64,000 nt of DNA from Candidatus Petromonas tenebris (GCA_014236755.1 JACCKY010000002.1:62001-126000); one strand, 5' to 3'; positions 7,357 to 17,492 are shown, numbered from the stretch's first letter. Notes: generated by a model from the letters alone, not told the origin. A program made the numbers and translations.

Positions 7357-7923
7357 TTGGGAACCGAATTTTATAATAACATTTATGAAAATCCTATAAT
7401 TGCAGCAGTAAATGACTTGAGCAAATTGGATTATGCAATAAAATCTCCATGTAAAACGATTTTTCTACTTAAGGGAGATATTTTTAATCTAGAAGAAATT
7501 GTTAAAAAAATAAAATCTAATGAAATGAACGTATACGTACATTTGGATTTGATGGATGGTTTTTCAAAGGATACAGTTGCACTAAAATATATAAGTGAGA
7601 AAATCCGGCCCAATGGAATAATTACTACAAAAAGTAATTTGATTAGGAAAGCTAAAGAGTTTAATGTTTTTGCAATTCAAAGACTATTTATAATCGATTC
7701 TTTATCCTTGGATACGGGCGTAAAATCTATACATGCAACGAAACCAGATGCTGTAGAGATTTTACCAGGTATTATGCATAAGGTAACAAAGTATATAAGT
7801 AATCAAACACATATTCCAGTGATAACCGGAGGGTTAATTAAGGATAAAGAAGACGTAATTATGAGCATAAAATCGGGTGCTATTGGAATTTCTACTAGTA
7901 AACAAGAAATTTGGTATGTGTAA
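7357..7923 (+). CDS. glpP: Glycerol operon antiterminator GlpP
   Basis: About 188 residues from TTG 7357; the frame is open from ATG 7321. The family normally begins close to the ENPIIAAV segment, which favours a start near 7348-7357 behind GGGAG. Conserved features are CKTIFLLKGDI, VYVHLDLMDGFSKD, the QRLFIIDS strand, KPDAVEILPGI and PVITGGLI. In Bacillus, GlpP binds the leader mRNA of glp genes in the presence of glycerol-3-phosphate and prevents termination. A matching leader terminator lies upstream of the dehydrogenase gene (10588-10639). Confidence 0.88.
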   Translation: MGTEFYNNIYENPIIAAVNDLSKLDYAIKSPCKTIFLLKGDIFNLEEIVKKIKSNEMNVYVHLDLMDGFSKDTVALKYISEKIRPNGIITTKSNLIRKAKEFNVFAIQRLFIIDSLSLDTGVKSIHATKPDAVEILPGIMHKVTKYISNQTHIPVITGGLIKDKEDVIMSIKSGAIGISTSKQEIWYV

Positions 7924-8053
7924 CGTTAAAAGAAATACGATATTAATGAAAAGCTTTTTTGTTGGAAAGGCCTAATTTGCGCAACTTGATATTTTTTACC
8001 AATGCCACGCAAAAAAAAAATGTAGACTTGGGAAAAAATATCTAATTCTACAG

Positions 8054-8075
8054 TGACCAATTCTGAAAATTGGCA
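8054..8075 (+). promoter_or_regulatory. Possible enhancer site for the sigma-54 activator
   Basis: The inverted repeat CCAATT-ctgaa-AATTGG (8057-8073) lies about 25 bases upstream of the -24 box. Activator sites are usually further upstream. A second palindrome, TTGCGCAA, lies around 7977-7984. Assignment is speculative. Confidence 0.3.
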
Positions 8076-8095
8076 AAATTACTATAAAAATTGTT

Positions 8096-8112
8096 TGGCA
8101 TGAAAGTTGCTT
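8096..8112 (+). promoter_or_regulatory. Sigma-54 (-24/-12) promoter of the glycerol operon
   Basis: TGGCAT-GAAAG-TTGCTT has the invariant GG and GC exactly 10 bases apart, as in the TGGCAC-N5-TTGC consensus. It is 47 bases upstream of the first small membrane-protein gene. A sigma-54 activator is encoded at the end of the same gene group (13836-15257). Confidence 0.8.
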
Positions 8113-8158
8113 GTATATTAAAGTGAGTTACAATAAAAATTAAGGAGGTGTATTAACA

Positions 8159-8530
8159 ATGAAACATCTTGGTACTATTATTGGAACTGCTATTGCTGGT
8201 ATGTTTGTTATGAGCGTTTGGGGAGCTTTTGTAACCGAATACGGTATTGGTGGAGGATGGTTTGCAGGCTTCGCTATTATCGGTACAATGTGGTTTTTAA
8301 ATCACTATGTAGGTATTCATAACAATGATGGTGCTTGGGTAGATATGGCATTAGGAATAGGTGTAGCTGGTACGATGCGAGGCGTATTTGACAATGGTAT
8401 TGCAGCTGGTATCGATTCATTGCCGACTCTTGCTGTTGTAGCAATAGGTGGTATAGTGGGAGGAATAACTGCCTACAAGCTGGAAGTATATCTAGCTGAT
8501 AAAAAGGCAAAAGAAGAAGCAACATCATAA
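8159..8530 (+). CDS. Small membrane protein, putative glycerol transporter subunit 1 (Lin0368-like)
   Basis: 123 residues with three to four hydrophobic segments and a short charged tail (ADKKAKEEATS). The core pattern GGGWFAGFAIIGTMWFLNH, then GAWVDMALGIG, recurs in the next gene, so the two are paralogues. Both precede glpK where glpF would normally be. I recall NCBI using the label 'Lin0368 family putative glycerol transporter subunit' for such proteins, but I could not check it. Role: probable glycerol entry through the membrane. The start follows AAGGAGG at a good distance, and the sigma-54 promoter lies just upstream. Confidence 0.7.
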   Translation: MKHLGTIIGTAIAGMFVMSVWGAFVTEYGIGGGWFAGFAIIGTMWFLNHYVGIHNNDGAWVDMALGIGVAGTMRGVFDNGIAAGIDSLPTLAVVAIGGIVGGITAYKLEVYLADKKAKEEATS

Positions 8531-8571
8531 ATTATTAACTATTAAAATATAAATGAATGGAGGCTGAAAGT

Positions 8572-8860
8572 ATGACCTTTGGGCAGATAGCTATGGGGAA
8601 AAATGGTTGAGTCATGGGGTCCAGTTGGTGGATGGATGGCGGCTGGATTTATAGTAGGTACTGCATGGACATTAAATCATGGTGTAGGACTGATATACCA
8701 AACAGGTGCCGCTTGGATAGATATGGCTTGGGCAGCAGGTTTCGGTTTGTTTGCAGCTTCAGCGGCTTCAGGCGATAATGTAGGTAAAGGTTTAACCAAC
8801 GCTTTTATGGCTATAATAGGAGGTACATTAGGAGGACTAATACTTTCTTTTCTTGGATAA
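8572..8860 (+). CDS. Small membrane protein, putative glycerol transporter subunit 2 (possible frameshift)
   Basis: The well-spaced ribosome binding site (GGAGG, 8559-8563) serves ATG 8572, which encodes MTFGQIAMGK but meets a stop at 8608-8610. The conserved part VESWGPVGGWMAAGF...GTAWTLNHGVG...GAAWIDMAW is in the +1 frame from ATG 8603 (85 residues). Removing one A from the run at 8597-8601 would fuse the two into one 95-residue protein. Either translation starts at 8603 using the weak GGGGA, or there is a 1-base indel or frameshift. Hydrophobic throughout and homologous to subunit 1; 82 bases before glpK. Confidence 0.65.
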
Positions 8861-8930
8861 TTATTTATAATTTTTAGGAAAACGATTGCGATAACAAACT
8901 TTATAAAAAATATTATAAAAAAAATTGTAA

Positions 8931-10490
<1,560 letters not shown>

Positions 10491-10515
10491 TTTTTCACAA
10501 TAATGGAAAAGATAG

Positions 10516-10545
10516 TTGTACATGAACAAACGTTAGTGGTATACT
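10516..10545 (+). promoter_or_regulatory. Promoter of the G3P dehydrogenase gene group
   Basis: TTGTAC (10516-10521), 18-base spacer and TATACT (10540-10545) resemble a sigma-A promoter. About 140 bases of leader separate it from the dehydrogenase start. It provides a second entry point into the glycerol cluster after glpK. Confidence 0.5.
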
Positions 10546-10587
10546 AATTATATAAAAATTGAATATTTAATGGCATGAGACGAGGAG

Positions 10588-10639
10588 AGCCACACAAGTT
10601 AACCTATAGGAATATAGGATAGCTTAGTGTGGCTTTTTA
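10588..10639 (+). terminator. Leader terminator, likely GlpP antitermination target
   Basis: A long hairpin starts with AGCCACAC (10588-10595), closes with GTGTGGCT (10627-10634), and has an inner CCTATA-GGAA-TATAGG stem. TTTTT follows. It lies in the untranslated leader upstream of the dehydrogenase start, the position at which GlpP prevents termination in Bacillus glpD. Placement and structure are seen; control by GlpP is inferred. Confidence 0.7.
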
Positions 10640-10694
10640 CGTATGTTCTTATTTATTCTCTAAGAAAAAAGATTATCATAAAGGAGGAATTTTA

Positions 10695-12182
10695 ATGTAT
10701 GATGTGGCTATTATCGGGGCAGGAGTCATTGGTACGTTCATTGCAAGAGAACTTTCCAGGTATAAACTAGATATAGTCTTAATAGAAAAAAATAGTGATG
10801 TAGCAGATGGTACTACAAAGGCAAATAGTGCAATAATCCATGCAGGATATAATGCAGAAGTTGGTAGCAACAAAGGAAAATTTAATGCCCAGGCTAATCC
10901 AATGTTTGATAAAGTTTGTGAGGAATTAGATGTACCCTTTAAGAGAATAGGTTCGCTGGTTATTGGATTTGATAACAAAGACATGGAAACCATAAAAGGT
11001 CTTTATAAAAACGGTGTAGCCCTAGGCATACCAAATATGGAGATTATTGATGGAGACAGAGTTAAAGAAATTGAACCAAATATAAGTGATAAAGTAATTG
11101 GAGCTTTATATGCACCTACATGCGGTATAATCGGACCGTGGGACCTAGCCATAGCCCTTGCAGAGAATGGCGTGGAAAATGGGCTTCAGTTAATGTTAAA
11201 TAGCGAAGTTAAAGATATAAAAGAAGAAAAAGGTAAGTACAAAATTTTCACAGAGGATAAAAAAATTGATGTAAAGTATGTTATCAACTGTGCTGGACTA
11301 TATGCAGATAAAGTACATAATATGGTTGCATCTCCAAGCTTTAAAATAACTCCAAGAAGAGGGCAGTACTATATACTTGATAAAAGTGCAGGCGATTTTG
11401 TAAATTCAGTTGTTTTTCAGTGCCCTACAAAACTAGGTAAAGGAGTTTTAGTTGCTCCAACTGTCCATGGTAATGTAATAGTCGGTCCAGATGCAGAGGA
11501 TTTAGAAGATAAGGGAGCTGTTAATACAACTGCTGACAGGCTACAGTTTGTAAAAGAGTCGGCGATGAAAAGCTTTCCTAACATTCCAATTAATAAAGTT
11601 ATTACTTCTTTTGCCGGGCTGAGAGCAGAAGCAAATACAGGTGACTTTATCATAGGAGAATCTAGAGAAGCAAAGGGATTTATAAATGTTGCAGGTATTA
11701 AATCGCCGGGATTAGCTTCCTCGCCAGCAATTGCAAAGTATGTAGTAGATTTGGTAAGAGGGTTAGCGGGCGAACTAGAGGAAAAAAAGGATTTTAATCC
11801 AAAAAGAAAGAAAGTTATTCGTTTTGAATCATTAAGTAGTGAAGAGAAAGCAAAGCTCATTAAAAAGGATTCGAGATACGGGCGCATAATATGCAGATGC
11901 GAAAACATAACAGAAGGCGAAATTGTAGATGCTATCAAAAGAAAAGTAGGTGCAACAACTGTAGATGGAATCAAAAGGAGAGTACGCCCAGGGATGGGTA
12001 GATGTCAGGGAGGATTTTGTGGACCTAGAGTGATGGAAATTTTAGCCCGTGAATTAGGAAAGGAAATAAACGAAATTGTAAAGGATAATCCAAAATCATA
12101 TATACTTACTGAACAAACCAAAAATAACGAACTGTACGATGAAGAAGTTGAAAAGTTTGTTGCATCAGCTATTGAAGAATAG
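10695..12182 (+). CDS. glpA: GlpA-like FAD glycerol-3-phosphate dehydrogenase with BFD-like [2Fe-2S] domain
   Basis: About 495 residues from ATG 10695 (AAAGGAGG upstream). An N-terminal DAO/GlpA-type FAD domain begins with VAIIGAGVIGTFIARELSRY and contains KANSAIIHAGY. The C-terminal BFD-like Fer2 domain (about 400-465) has cysteines in ICRCENITEGEI and GRCQGGFCGPR. Such proteins oxidise G3P to dihydroxyacetone phosphate in anaerobes and often act with the two proteins encoded next. Controlled by the leader terminator. The exact substrate is inferred from the glpK context; related proteins can use other hydroxy acids. Confidence 0.8.
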   Translation: MYDVAIIGAGVIGTFIARELSRYKLDIVLIEKNSDVADGTTKANSAIIHAGYNAEVGSNKGKFNAQANPMFDKVCEELDVPFKRIGSLVIGFDNKDMETIKGLYKNGVALGIPNMEIIDGDRVKEIEPNISDKVIGALYAPTCGIIGPWDLAIALAENGVENGLQLMLNSEVKDIKEEKGKYKIFTEDKKIDVKYVINCAGLYADKVHNMVASPSFKITPRRGQYYILDKSAGDFVNSVVFQCPTKLGKGVLVAPTVHGNVIVGPDAEDLEDKGAVNTTADRLQFVKESAMKSFPNIPINKVITSFAGLRAEANTGDFIIGESREAKGFINVAGIKSPGLASSPAIAKYVVDLVRGLAGELEEKKDFNPKRKKVIRFESLSSEEKAKLIKKDSRYGRIICRCENITEGEIVDAIKRKVGATTVDGIKRRVRPGMGRCQGGFCGPRVMEILARELGKEINEIVKDNPKSYILTEQTKNNELYDEEVEKFVASAIEE

Positions 12183-12192
12183 GGGGGATACA

Positions 12193-13458
12193 ATGTTAAA
12201 ATACGATATTATTGTTATTGGTGGAGGACCGGCAGGACTGGCAGCTGCCATAGAAGCTAAAAAAAATGGAGTAGATAGCATATTAGTTATAGAGAGGGAC
12301 AGAGAGCTGGGGGGTATACTTCAGCAATGTATTCACAATGGTTTCGGTTTACACATATTCAAAGAAGAATTGACAGGTCCGGAATACGCAGAGAGATTTA
12401 TTGAAGAATTAAAGAAATTAAATATAGATTATATGCTGGATACTATGGTTTTAGATATAACAGAAGACAGATATGTAAGTGCGGTGAATACTGATAAAGG
12501 ATTTATGACTATGAAAGCTGAAGCTGTAATTTTAGCCATGGGATGTAGAGAAAGAACTAGAGGTGCAATAAGCATACCGGGCTTTAGACCGGCAGGTGTA
12601 TTTACAGCAGGTACTGCCCAAAGATTTATTAATATGGAAGGTTATATGGTTGGTAAGGAAGTAGTAATACTAGGCTCAGGAGATATAGGACTAATAATGG
12701 CTAGAAGACTTGCCCTTGAAGGTGCAAAGGTTAAGGTTGTAGCAGAAATAATGCCTTTTTCAGGAGGCCTCAACAGGAATATAGTTCAATGTCTTGATGA
12801 TTTTGGTATACCTTTACTATTAAGTCATACTGTTATTGATATAAAGGGTAAGGACAGAGTAGAAGGAGTTACGATAGCAAAAGTCGATGAAAATCTTAGA
12901 CCCATTCCTGGGACAGAAATAGACTATAGTTGCGATACCCTTCTATTATCGGTAGGACTTATTCCTGAAAATGAACTATCTAAAAAAGCAGGTATAAAAT
13001 TGGATAGTGCTACAGGAGGTCCCATAGTAAATGAATCTATGGAAACGAATGTTCCGGGAGTTTTTGCCTGCGGGAATGTAGTCCATGTCCATGATTTAGT
13101 AGATTATGTTACAGAAGAAAGTAGAAGAGCAGGAAAAAATGCAGCTAGATTTATAAAAAAAGAGATGGCAGAAGATTGCAAAATTATAGAAACCGTTCCT
13201 GGAAACGGGATAACATATATAGTACCTCAGGTTATTAGAACAGAGAATTTGCAGGACACCTTAGACATGTTCATGAGGGTTAACAATGTATATAACAATT
13301 CAAAATTAGTAATTAAAGCCGATGGAGAGACGGTAAAAACAATTAATAAAAGGCATTTGGCACCTGGCGAAATGGAGAGAATAAAAATTGACCTGAACTC
13401 TATTAAAAACAAAGCTATTTCAAAAATAAGCGTAGAAATTGAGAAGGAGGGTGTATAA
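12193..13458 (+). CDS. FAD/NAD(P)-dependent oxidoreductase partner of the GlpA-like enzyme
   Basis: About 421 residues from ATG 12193 (AGGGGGG upstream), 10 bases after the GlpA-like stop. FAD-binding IIVIGGGPAGLAAAIEA at the N terminus, GGILQQCIHNGFG, a second nucleotide motif VVILGSGDIGLIMARRLALEG (about 160), and an ATG-type motif VPGVFACGNVVHVHDLVD near the end. This is a pyridine nucleotide-disulphide oxidoreductase fold without a redox CxxxxC disulphide. It probably links the dehydrogenase to NAD(P). Adjacent gene order with DUF1667 is common in Clostridia. Confidence 0.8.
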   Translation: MLKYDIIVIGGGPAGLAAAIEAKKNGVDSILVIERDRELGGILQQCIHNGFGLHIFKEELTGPEYAERFIEELKKLNIDYMLDTMVLDITEDRYVSAVNTDKGFMTMKAEAVILAMGCRERTRGAISIPGFRPAGVFTAGTAQRFINMEGYMVGKEVVILGSGDIGLIMARRLALEGAKVKVVAEIMPFSGGLNRNIVQCLDDFGIPLLLSHTVIDIKGKDRVEGVTIAKVDENLRPIPGTEIDYSCDTLLLSVGLIPENELSKKAGIKLDSATGGPIVNESMETNVPGVFACGNVVHVHDLVDYVTEESRRAGKNAARFIKKEMAEDCKIIETVPGNGITYIVPQVIRTENLQDTLDMFMRVNNVYNNSKLVIKADGETVKTINKRHLAPGEMERIKIDLNSIKNKAISKISVEIEKEGV

Positions 13459-13460
13459 AA

Positions 13461-13823
13461 TTGTTAAAAAAGGAGATGACATGTATAGTTTGTCCTATTG
13501 GTTGCCAGTTGGAAGTTACTGTTAAATCAAATGGGGAGCTGGAATATGTTGTCACGGGTAACAAATGTAAAAGGGGAATTGATTATGCTATCAATGAAAT
13601 CACAAATCCTACAAGGGTTTTAACCTCTACAGTTAAAATAAAAAACGCCCTTTTAAAACGTCTACCTGTTAGAACAAACGGAGCAATTCCAAAGGTTAAA
13701 ATTTTTGAATGTATGAAAATTATTAATAATGTTGAGGTAAAAAGTCCGATAAAATGTGGAGAGGTTATAATTAAAAATATTTTGGAAACAGGTATTGATT
13801 TGGTTGCATCTAGAAGCATGTAA
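13461..13823 (+). CDS. DUF1667 protein (small cysteine protein of the G3P oxidoreductase group)
   Basis: 120 residues, TTG start two bases after the previous stop and overlapped by its ribosome binding site. Conserved CIVCPIGCQLEV and GNKCKRGIDYA provide four cysteines typical of DUF1667, with a C-terminal strand KCGEVIIKNIL. It is nearly always next to GlpA/GlpB-like oxidoreductases and is presumed to be an iron-sulphur or metal-binding electron-transfer subunit. Exact function unknown. Confidence 0.8.
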   Translation: MLKKEMTCIVCPIGCQLEVTVKSNGELEYVVTGNKCKRGIDYAINEITNPTRVLTSTVKIKNALLKRLPVRTNGAIPKVKIFECMKIINNVEVKSPIKCGEVIIKNILETGIDLVASRSM

Positions 13824-13835
13824 GGGTGTGTAAAA

Positions 13836-15257
13836 ATGAAAATAGCGAGTATTAATAAAATTAATGGAAATTCTAGGTTTAACGGTCCTATAGGGAACAG
13901 CGTTAACAATTTTTATCTCTTCGAAAATATGACTGAAGGAGTATGTATTGTTAATGAATACGGATATATTGAGTACGTCAACAACACTTATGAGAAAGTA
14001 TTTAACGTTAAGAAAAAGGATATGATCGGCAATAGCATTTTTATGGTTAAATGTGATGATGTTTTAGTTACCGCATTTAAAGAAAAACAAAGTATCAAGG
14101 GAAAGCTAAACTATTATTTTAATGACTATCAAATTGAGGCGTCGGCATCTACAATATATTTTGGCGAGAAATTTAGCGGCGTAATAACTATCTATGGACA
14201 AAGAAAAGTAGATAGTAGGAGAAAAGTTATAGAGATCGGAAAAAACGAAAAAACTAGTAGTATATATAAATATGAACCAAGTAACTTTTTTAGTGAGATA
14301 ATTGGGGAGAGCGAAGCTATAAAAAGAAGTCTTTATAGAGCTCAGAAAGCATCCAGAACTTCTTCTACTGTGCTGATACGTGGAGAAAGTGGTACAGGAA
14401 AGGAACTAGTAGCTAATGCCATCCATAGAAACAGTAAAAGAGCAAATAAACCCTTTATTACTCTTAATTGTGGAGCTATACCTTCAAATTTGCTGGAATC
14501 TGAATTGTTTGGACATGAGCAAGGCGCTTTCACAGGAGCTGTAAAGAAAAAACTAGGTAAGTTTGAACAGGCTAACGGTGGAACCATATTTTTAGATGAA
14601 ATTGGAGACTTACCTTTACAGATGCAGGTAAAACTGCTAAGAGTACTACAGGAAAAGGAATTTAATAGAGTTGGAGGAAATGAGACAATTAAAGTCGATG
14701 TTAGAATAATTGCAGCTACCAACAAAAATTTAGAAGAGATGATTGACAATGACGAATTTAGAGAGGATCTTTATTATAGACTAAATGTTATTCCAATATA
14801 TCTTCCTTCATTAAAGGAACGGAAGGATGACATTCCTTTGCTGATTAATCATTTTGTTGAAAAAGTTTCTAAAAAGCTGGGAATAGAATCCGTAAAACTA
14901 ACTGAAGAGGCCCAAAAATGTCTTTGTCAGTATGATTGGCCTGGAAATGTAAGAGAACTGGAAAATATAATAGAAAGGTTAATAGCCTTATGTGAAGGGA
15001 ATACAATTGATATATATGATATTCCTAAAAAAATATCAAACACATTTGCTATAAACAAAATACAAAGCCATAATAAACCTGTGGGTTTAATAAATATGAA
15101 TGAGCATGGGGAACTTGCAACATTTGAAGATTATGAAAGAGAAATAATCAGGTATGCAATAAAAAAGTTTAAAAGCTTTAATGCAGCAGGCAAAGCTCTG
15201 GGTATTACTCATAAAACGGTAGCCTCCAAAGCCAGAAAATATAATATAGTTGATTAG
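13836..15257 (+). CDS. Sigma-54-dependent transcriptional activator (PAS-AAA-HTH)
   Basis: 473 residues. A PAS-like sensor (about 28-125, ENMTEGVCIVNEYGYIEYVN) is followed by an AAA+ domain (about 150-385) with Walker A GESGTGKE, the sigma-54 contact loop GAFTGA, Walker B GGTIFLDEIGD and the arginine-finger region WPGNVRELENI. A Fis-type HTH lies at the C terminus (FNAAGKALGITHKTV). It starts 12 bases after the DUF1667 gene. The -24/-12 promoter at 8096 makes the glycerol transporter/kinase genes its probable target. The signal sensed by the PAS domain is unknown. Confidence 0.9.
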   Translation: MKIASINKINGNSRFNGPIGNSVNNFYLFENMTEGVCIVNEYGYIEYVNNTYEKVFNVKKKDMIGNSIFMVKCDDVLVTAFKEKQSIKGKLNYYFNDYQIEASASTIYFGEKFSGVITIYGQRKVDSRRKVIEIGKNEKTSSIYKYEPSNFFSEIIGESEAIKRSLYRAQKASRTSSTVLIRGESGTGKELVANAIHRNSKRANKPFITLNCGAIPSNLLESELFGHEQGAFTGAVKKKLGKFEQANGGTIFLDEIGDLPLQMQVKLLRVLQEKEFNRVGGNETIKVDVRIIAATNKNLEEMIDNDEFREDLYYRLNVIPIYLPSLKERKDDIPLLINHFVEKVSKKLGIESVKLTEEAQKCLCQYDWPGNVRELENIIERLIALCEGNTIDIYDIPKKISNTFAINKIQSHNKPVGLINMNEHGELATFEDYEREIIRYAIKKFKSFNAAGKALGITHKTVASKARKYNIVD

Positions 15258-15262
15258 ATTCA

Positions 15263-15300
15263 AATAATAAAGCTAATAGAGTTCTATTAGCTTTATTATT
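15263..15300. terminator. Bidirectional terminator between the activator and lipoprotein genes
   Basis: A perfect 17-bp inverted repeat (15263-15279 and 15284-15300, core AAAGCTAATAG) has a 4-base loop and T-rich flanks on both sides. The minus-strand gene stops inside its right arm. Confidence 0.8.
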
Positions 15301-16294
15301 TTGATAATTCTTCCTTAGCTGAATTGACATTTTTCATTACAACGCTAGCTTTAATTTTAATGATACTTATATTTTTAAGATTGATCGCATTTTGTAAGTC
15401 AGCTATAGAAGTATTAAGTTTATTGGCTACATCAGATAAATTTTTTTCCGCTAACTGAGAGATTAATGCGTCCTTATATATTACAAGTTTTTTATAGGTC
15501 TCATTTGCCTTTGTGTAATCATTATTGCTGACATTTATAACTATATCTCTAATAAAGTACTTTGTATGGTAAATCTGATTCGGTGTTTTTTTCTTAAAAT
15601 TACTAATCAAATCTGGAATATATGAAGTTAATTTATTACTGAACATAAGAGTTTCCATATATTTATATTGAGAGCTTGCTACGGTCAAACTGTTCAGTGT
15701 ATTTTCAAATCCGCTAATTGCTTCATGAGGAGTGTTTTCCTTTATCAGTTCAGGTTCTAAAGAGTTCCATTTTTCGTGTAGTCCTTTAACCTTGTTATTT
15801 ATTTCATGCCAGACGGTTACAATAGTATCAGGTATTTTCCCTTGATTATTGTTTTTGTTTTCAGCCATTTCTTCTTTTAGAATATCTGCTAAGACAGTAT
15901 CATTTATAGTAATCGGTTCAGGCTTAAATTCTATCAGTTTGCTAATTTCATTTGATTGATCTTCTTCATCTTTTTTTTCTTCTCCTTCGCCTCCGCCCCC
16001 CTGTTTGCCTTGGTTTTTTTGTTCGTCTTTTTTACCAGTTAAAATTTCCATCTGCTTTTTCTCTTCTATTTTTTTCTTTTTTTCAGCTATTTGCCTTTCA
16101 TAGTAGGGAATCAGGTCTACTTTTTTCATTATTCCTAGGATCTCTAATTCGATTTCTTCCATGACTGGAGGAACAGGTTTAGGTTCGTTATCTGATTTTG
16201 GAGCAGGCTTTTTCTGCTCCTTAGTACAGGATATAAAAAAAACTGAAAGAGAGAATACTAGACAATATATTAATAGTTTTTTTATTTTTTTCAT
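15296..16294 (-). CDS. Lipoprotein of unknown function
   Basis: 332 residues. Signal peptide with lipobox-like FFISC (Cys about 23), a Pro/Lys-rich linker (KPAPKSDNEPKPVPP), a charged coiled-coil-like stretch with a GGGGEGEE run (about 65-115), then a largely helical C-terminal region (about 140-330). No catalytic motif is recognised. Anchored outside the membrane. Single-gene unit facing the activator gene. Confidence 0.65.
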   Translation of the reverse strand: MKKIKKLLIYCLVFSLSVFFISCTKEQKKPAPKSDNEPKPVPPVMEEIELEILGIMKKVDLIPYYERQIAEKKKKIEEKKQMEILTGKKDEQKNQGKQGGGGEGEEKKDEEDQSNEISKLIEFKPEPITINDTVLADILKEEMAENKNNNQGKIPDTIVTVWHEINNKVKGLHEKWNSLEPELIKENTPHEAISGFENTLNSLTVASSQYKYMETLMFSNKLTSYIPDLISNFKKKTPNQIYHTKYFIRDIVINVSNNDYTKANETYKKLVIYKDALISQLAEKNLSDVANKLNTSIADLQNAINLKNISIIKIKASVVMKNVNSAKEELSK

Positions 16295-16447
16295 AACATC
16301 ACCTCAAATCTATTATTTCCATTGTACTTTTAAACATACTTTTTTAATGTTATTTATAAAAATAAAAAAGTAAAGTTTAAATTTAAGATATCTTCAGAAA
16401 AAACTGTTTTTTTGTTATAATCATCATAGAATACGGAGGTGCTATTT

Positions 16448-17410
16448 ATGTCAAGAAAAAAAGTATATGTAACTCGTATGATTCCAAATGAAGGGATAGA
16501 TAAACTTAGAAAATTCTTTGATGTCGAGGTGAATGAATTAGATAGAGAGTTAACCTATCAAGAATTAAAAGAAAAAATCAAAGGCAAAGATGGTATATTA
16601 TGTTTATTATCCGATACAATAGATGGAGAATTAATGGATGTTGAGCCGAAAGTTAAGATATTTGCCAACTATGCAGTAGGATATAACAACATGGATGTTG
16701 AAGCAGCTAAGGAAAGAAATATATACTTGAGCAATACGCCTGGCATTCTAACCGATGCTACAGCAGATCTTGCATGGGCCCTTATCTTTGCTACTGCAAG
16801 GCGGCTTACTGAAGGTGATAGATATGTCAGAGCAGGGAAGTTTAAAAGATGGTCTCCAAAGCTTTTATTAGGTAGAGATATTACAGGTAAAACCCTTGGG
16901 ATAATAGGAGCTGGCCGTATAGGGCAGGCCGTTGCCAGAAGAGGTAAAGCTTTTAATATGCAAATATTATACTATAACAGAAGTAGAAAAAAGGATTTTG
17001 AAGTAGAAACTGATGCCCAATATGTTCCTTTAGAAGAACTACTAGGAAAATCAGATTTTATTTCTCTACATACACCACTGACAAAGGAAACGACTCACTT
17101 AATTAGCGACAAGGAATTTAAAGTTATGAAGGATACCGCAATATTGATAAATACAGCTAGAGGACCAGTTGTAGATGAGAAGGCTTTGGTCAAAGCTTTA
17201 AAAAATAAAGAAATATGGGGTGCTGGGCTAGATGTATATGAAAACGAGCCACAGGTTGAAGAAGAACTCAAAACATTGGATAATGTTGTATTATGCCCTC
17301 ATATAGGTAGTGCAACCTATGAAACAAGGATGAAAATGGCCGTTATGGCTGCTGATAATATCATAGCAGCTCTTCATGGGAAGGTTCCACCGAATTGCAT
17401 AACTTTATAA
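16448..17410 (+). CDS. D-isomer-specific 2-hydroxyacid dehydrogenase (glyoxylate/hydroxypyruvate reductase type)
   Basis: 320 residues from ATG 16448; CGGAGG upstream excludes the GTG at 16439. Substrate domain KVYVTRMIPNEGIDKL, NAD-binding GIIGAGRIGQAVARRGKAF, and the catalytic Arg-Glu-His in NTARGPVVDE, DVYENEP and CPHIGSAT. The family interconverts glyoxylate/glycolate, hydroxypyruvate/D-glycerate or related pairs with NAD(P)H. The substrate is not decided by sequence. Nearby glycerol genes make a D-glycerate role conceivable but unproven. Confidence 0.88.
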   Translation: MSRKKVYVTRMIPNEGIDKLRKFFDVEVNELDRELTYQELKEKIKGKDGILCLLSDTIDGELMDVEPKVKIFANYAVGYNNMDVEAAKERNIYLSNTPGILTDATADLAWALIFATARRLTEGDRYVRAGKFKRWSPKLLLGRDITGKTLGIIGAGRIGQAVARRGKAFNMQILYYNRSRKKDFEVETDAQYVPLEELLGKSDFISLHTPLTKETTHLISDKEFKVMKDTAILINTARGPVVDEKALVKALKNKEIWGAGLDVYENEPQVEEELKTLDNVVLCPHIGSATYETRMKMAVMAADNIIAALHGKVPPNCITL

Positions 17411-17492
17411 CTTCTGCATTTTCTAATGCATTATAATGAATATATCCACCAATGTTAGGGGGAGTATCTCCAAGTTCAGAGTTGACACTCAT
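17361..17492 (-). other. Short unexplained minus-strand reading frame in the intergenic gap
   Basis: From ATG 17492 the minus strand encodes MSVNSELGDTPPNIGGYIHY, then NALENAE and on to a stop inside the previous gene. The open frame extends upstream (PIYRGC before the Met), with GAGG four bases before the ATG. The amino-acid usage looks protein-like, but no family is recognised. It may be a remnant or chance. The rest of the gap (17411-17612) shows only the CGGAGGA ribosome binding site of the next gene. Confidence 0.2.

Noticed and set aside
8572-8610. TGA at 8608-8610 as a possible selenocysteine codon, given the tRNA-Sec
   Set aside because: The conserved protein continues in a different frame, not through this TGA, so a frameshift explains it better than Sec read-through.
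10561-10580. TGGCATGAGACGAGG as a second sigma-54 promoter before the GlpA-like gene
   Set aside because: There is no GC 10 bases after the GG, and a sigma-A-like promoter with a terminator leader explains the region.
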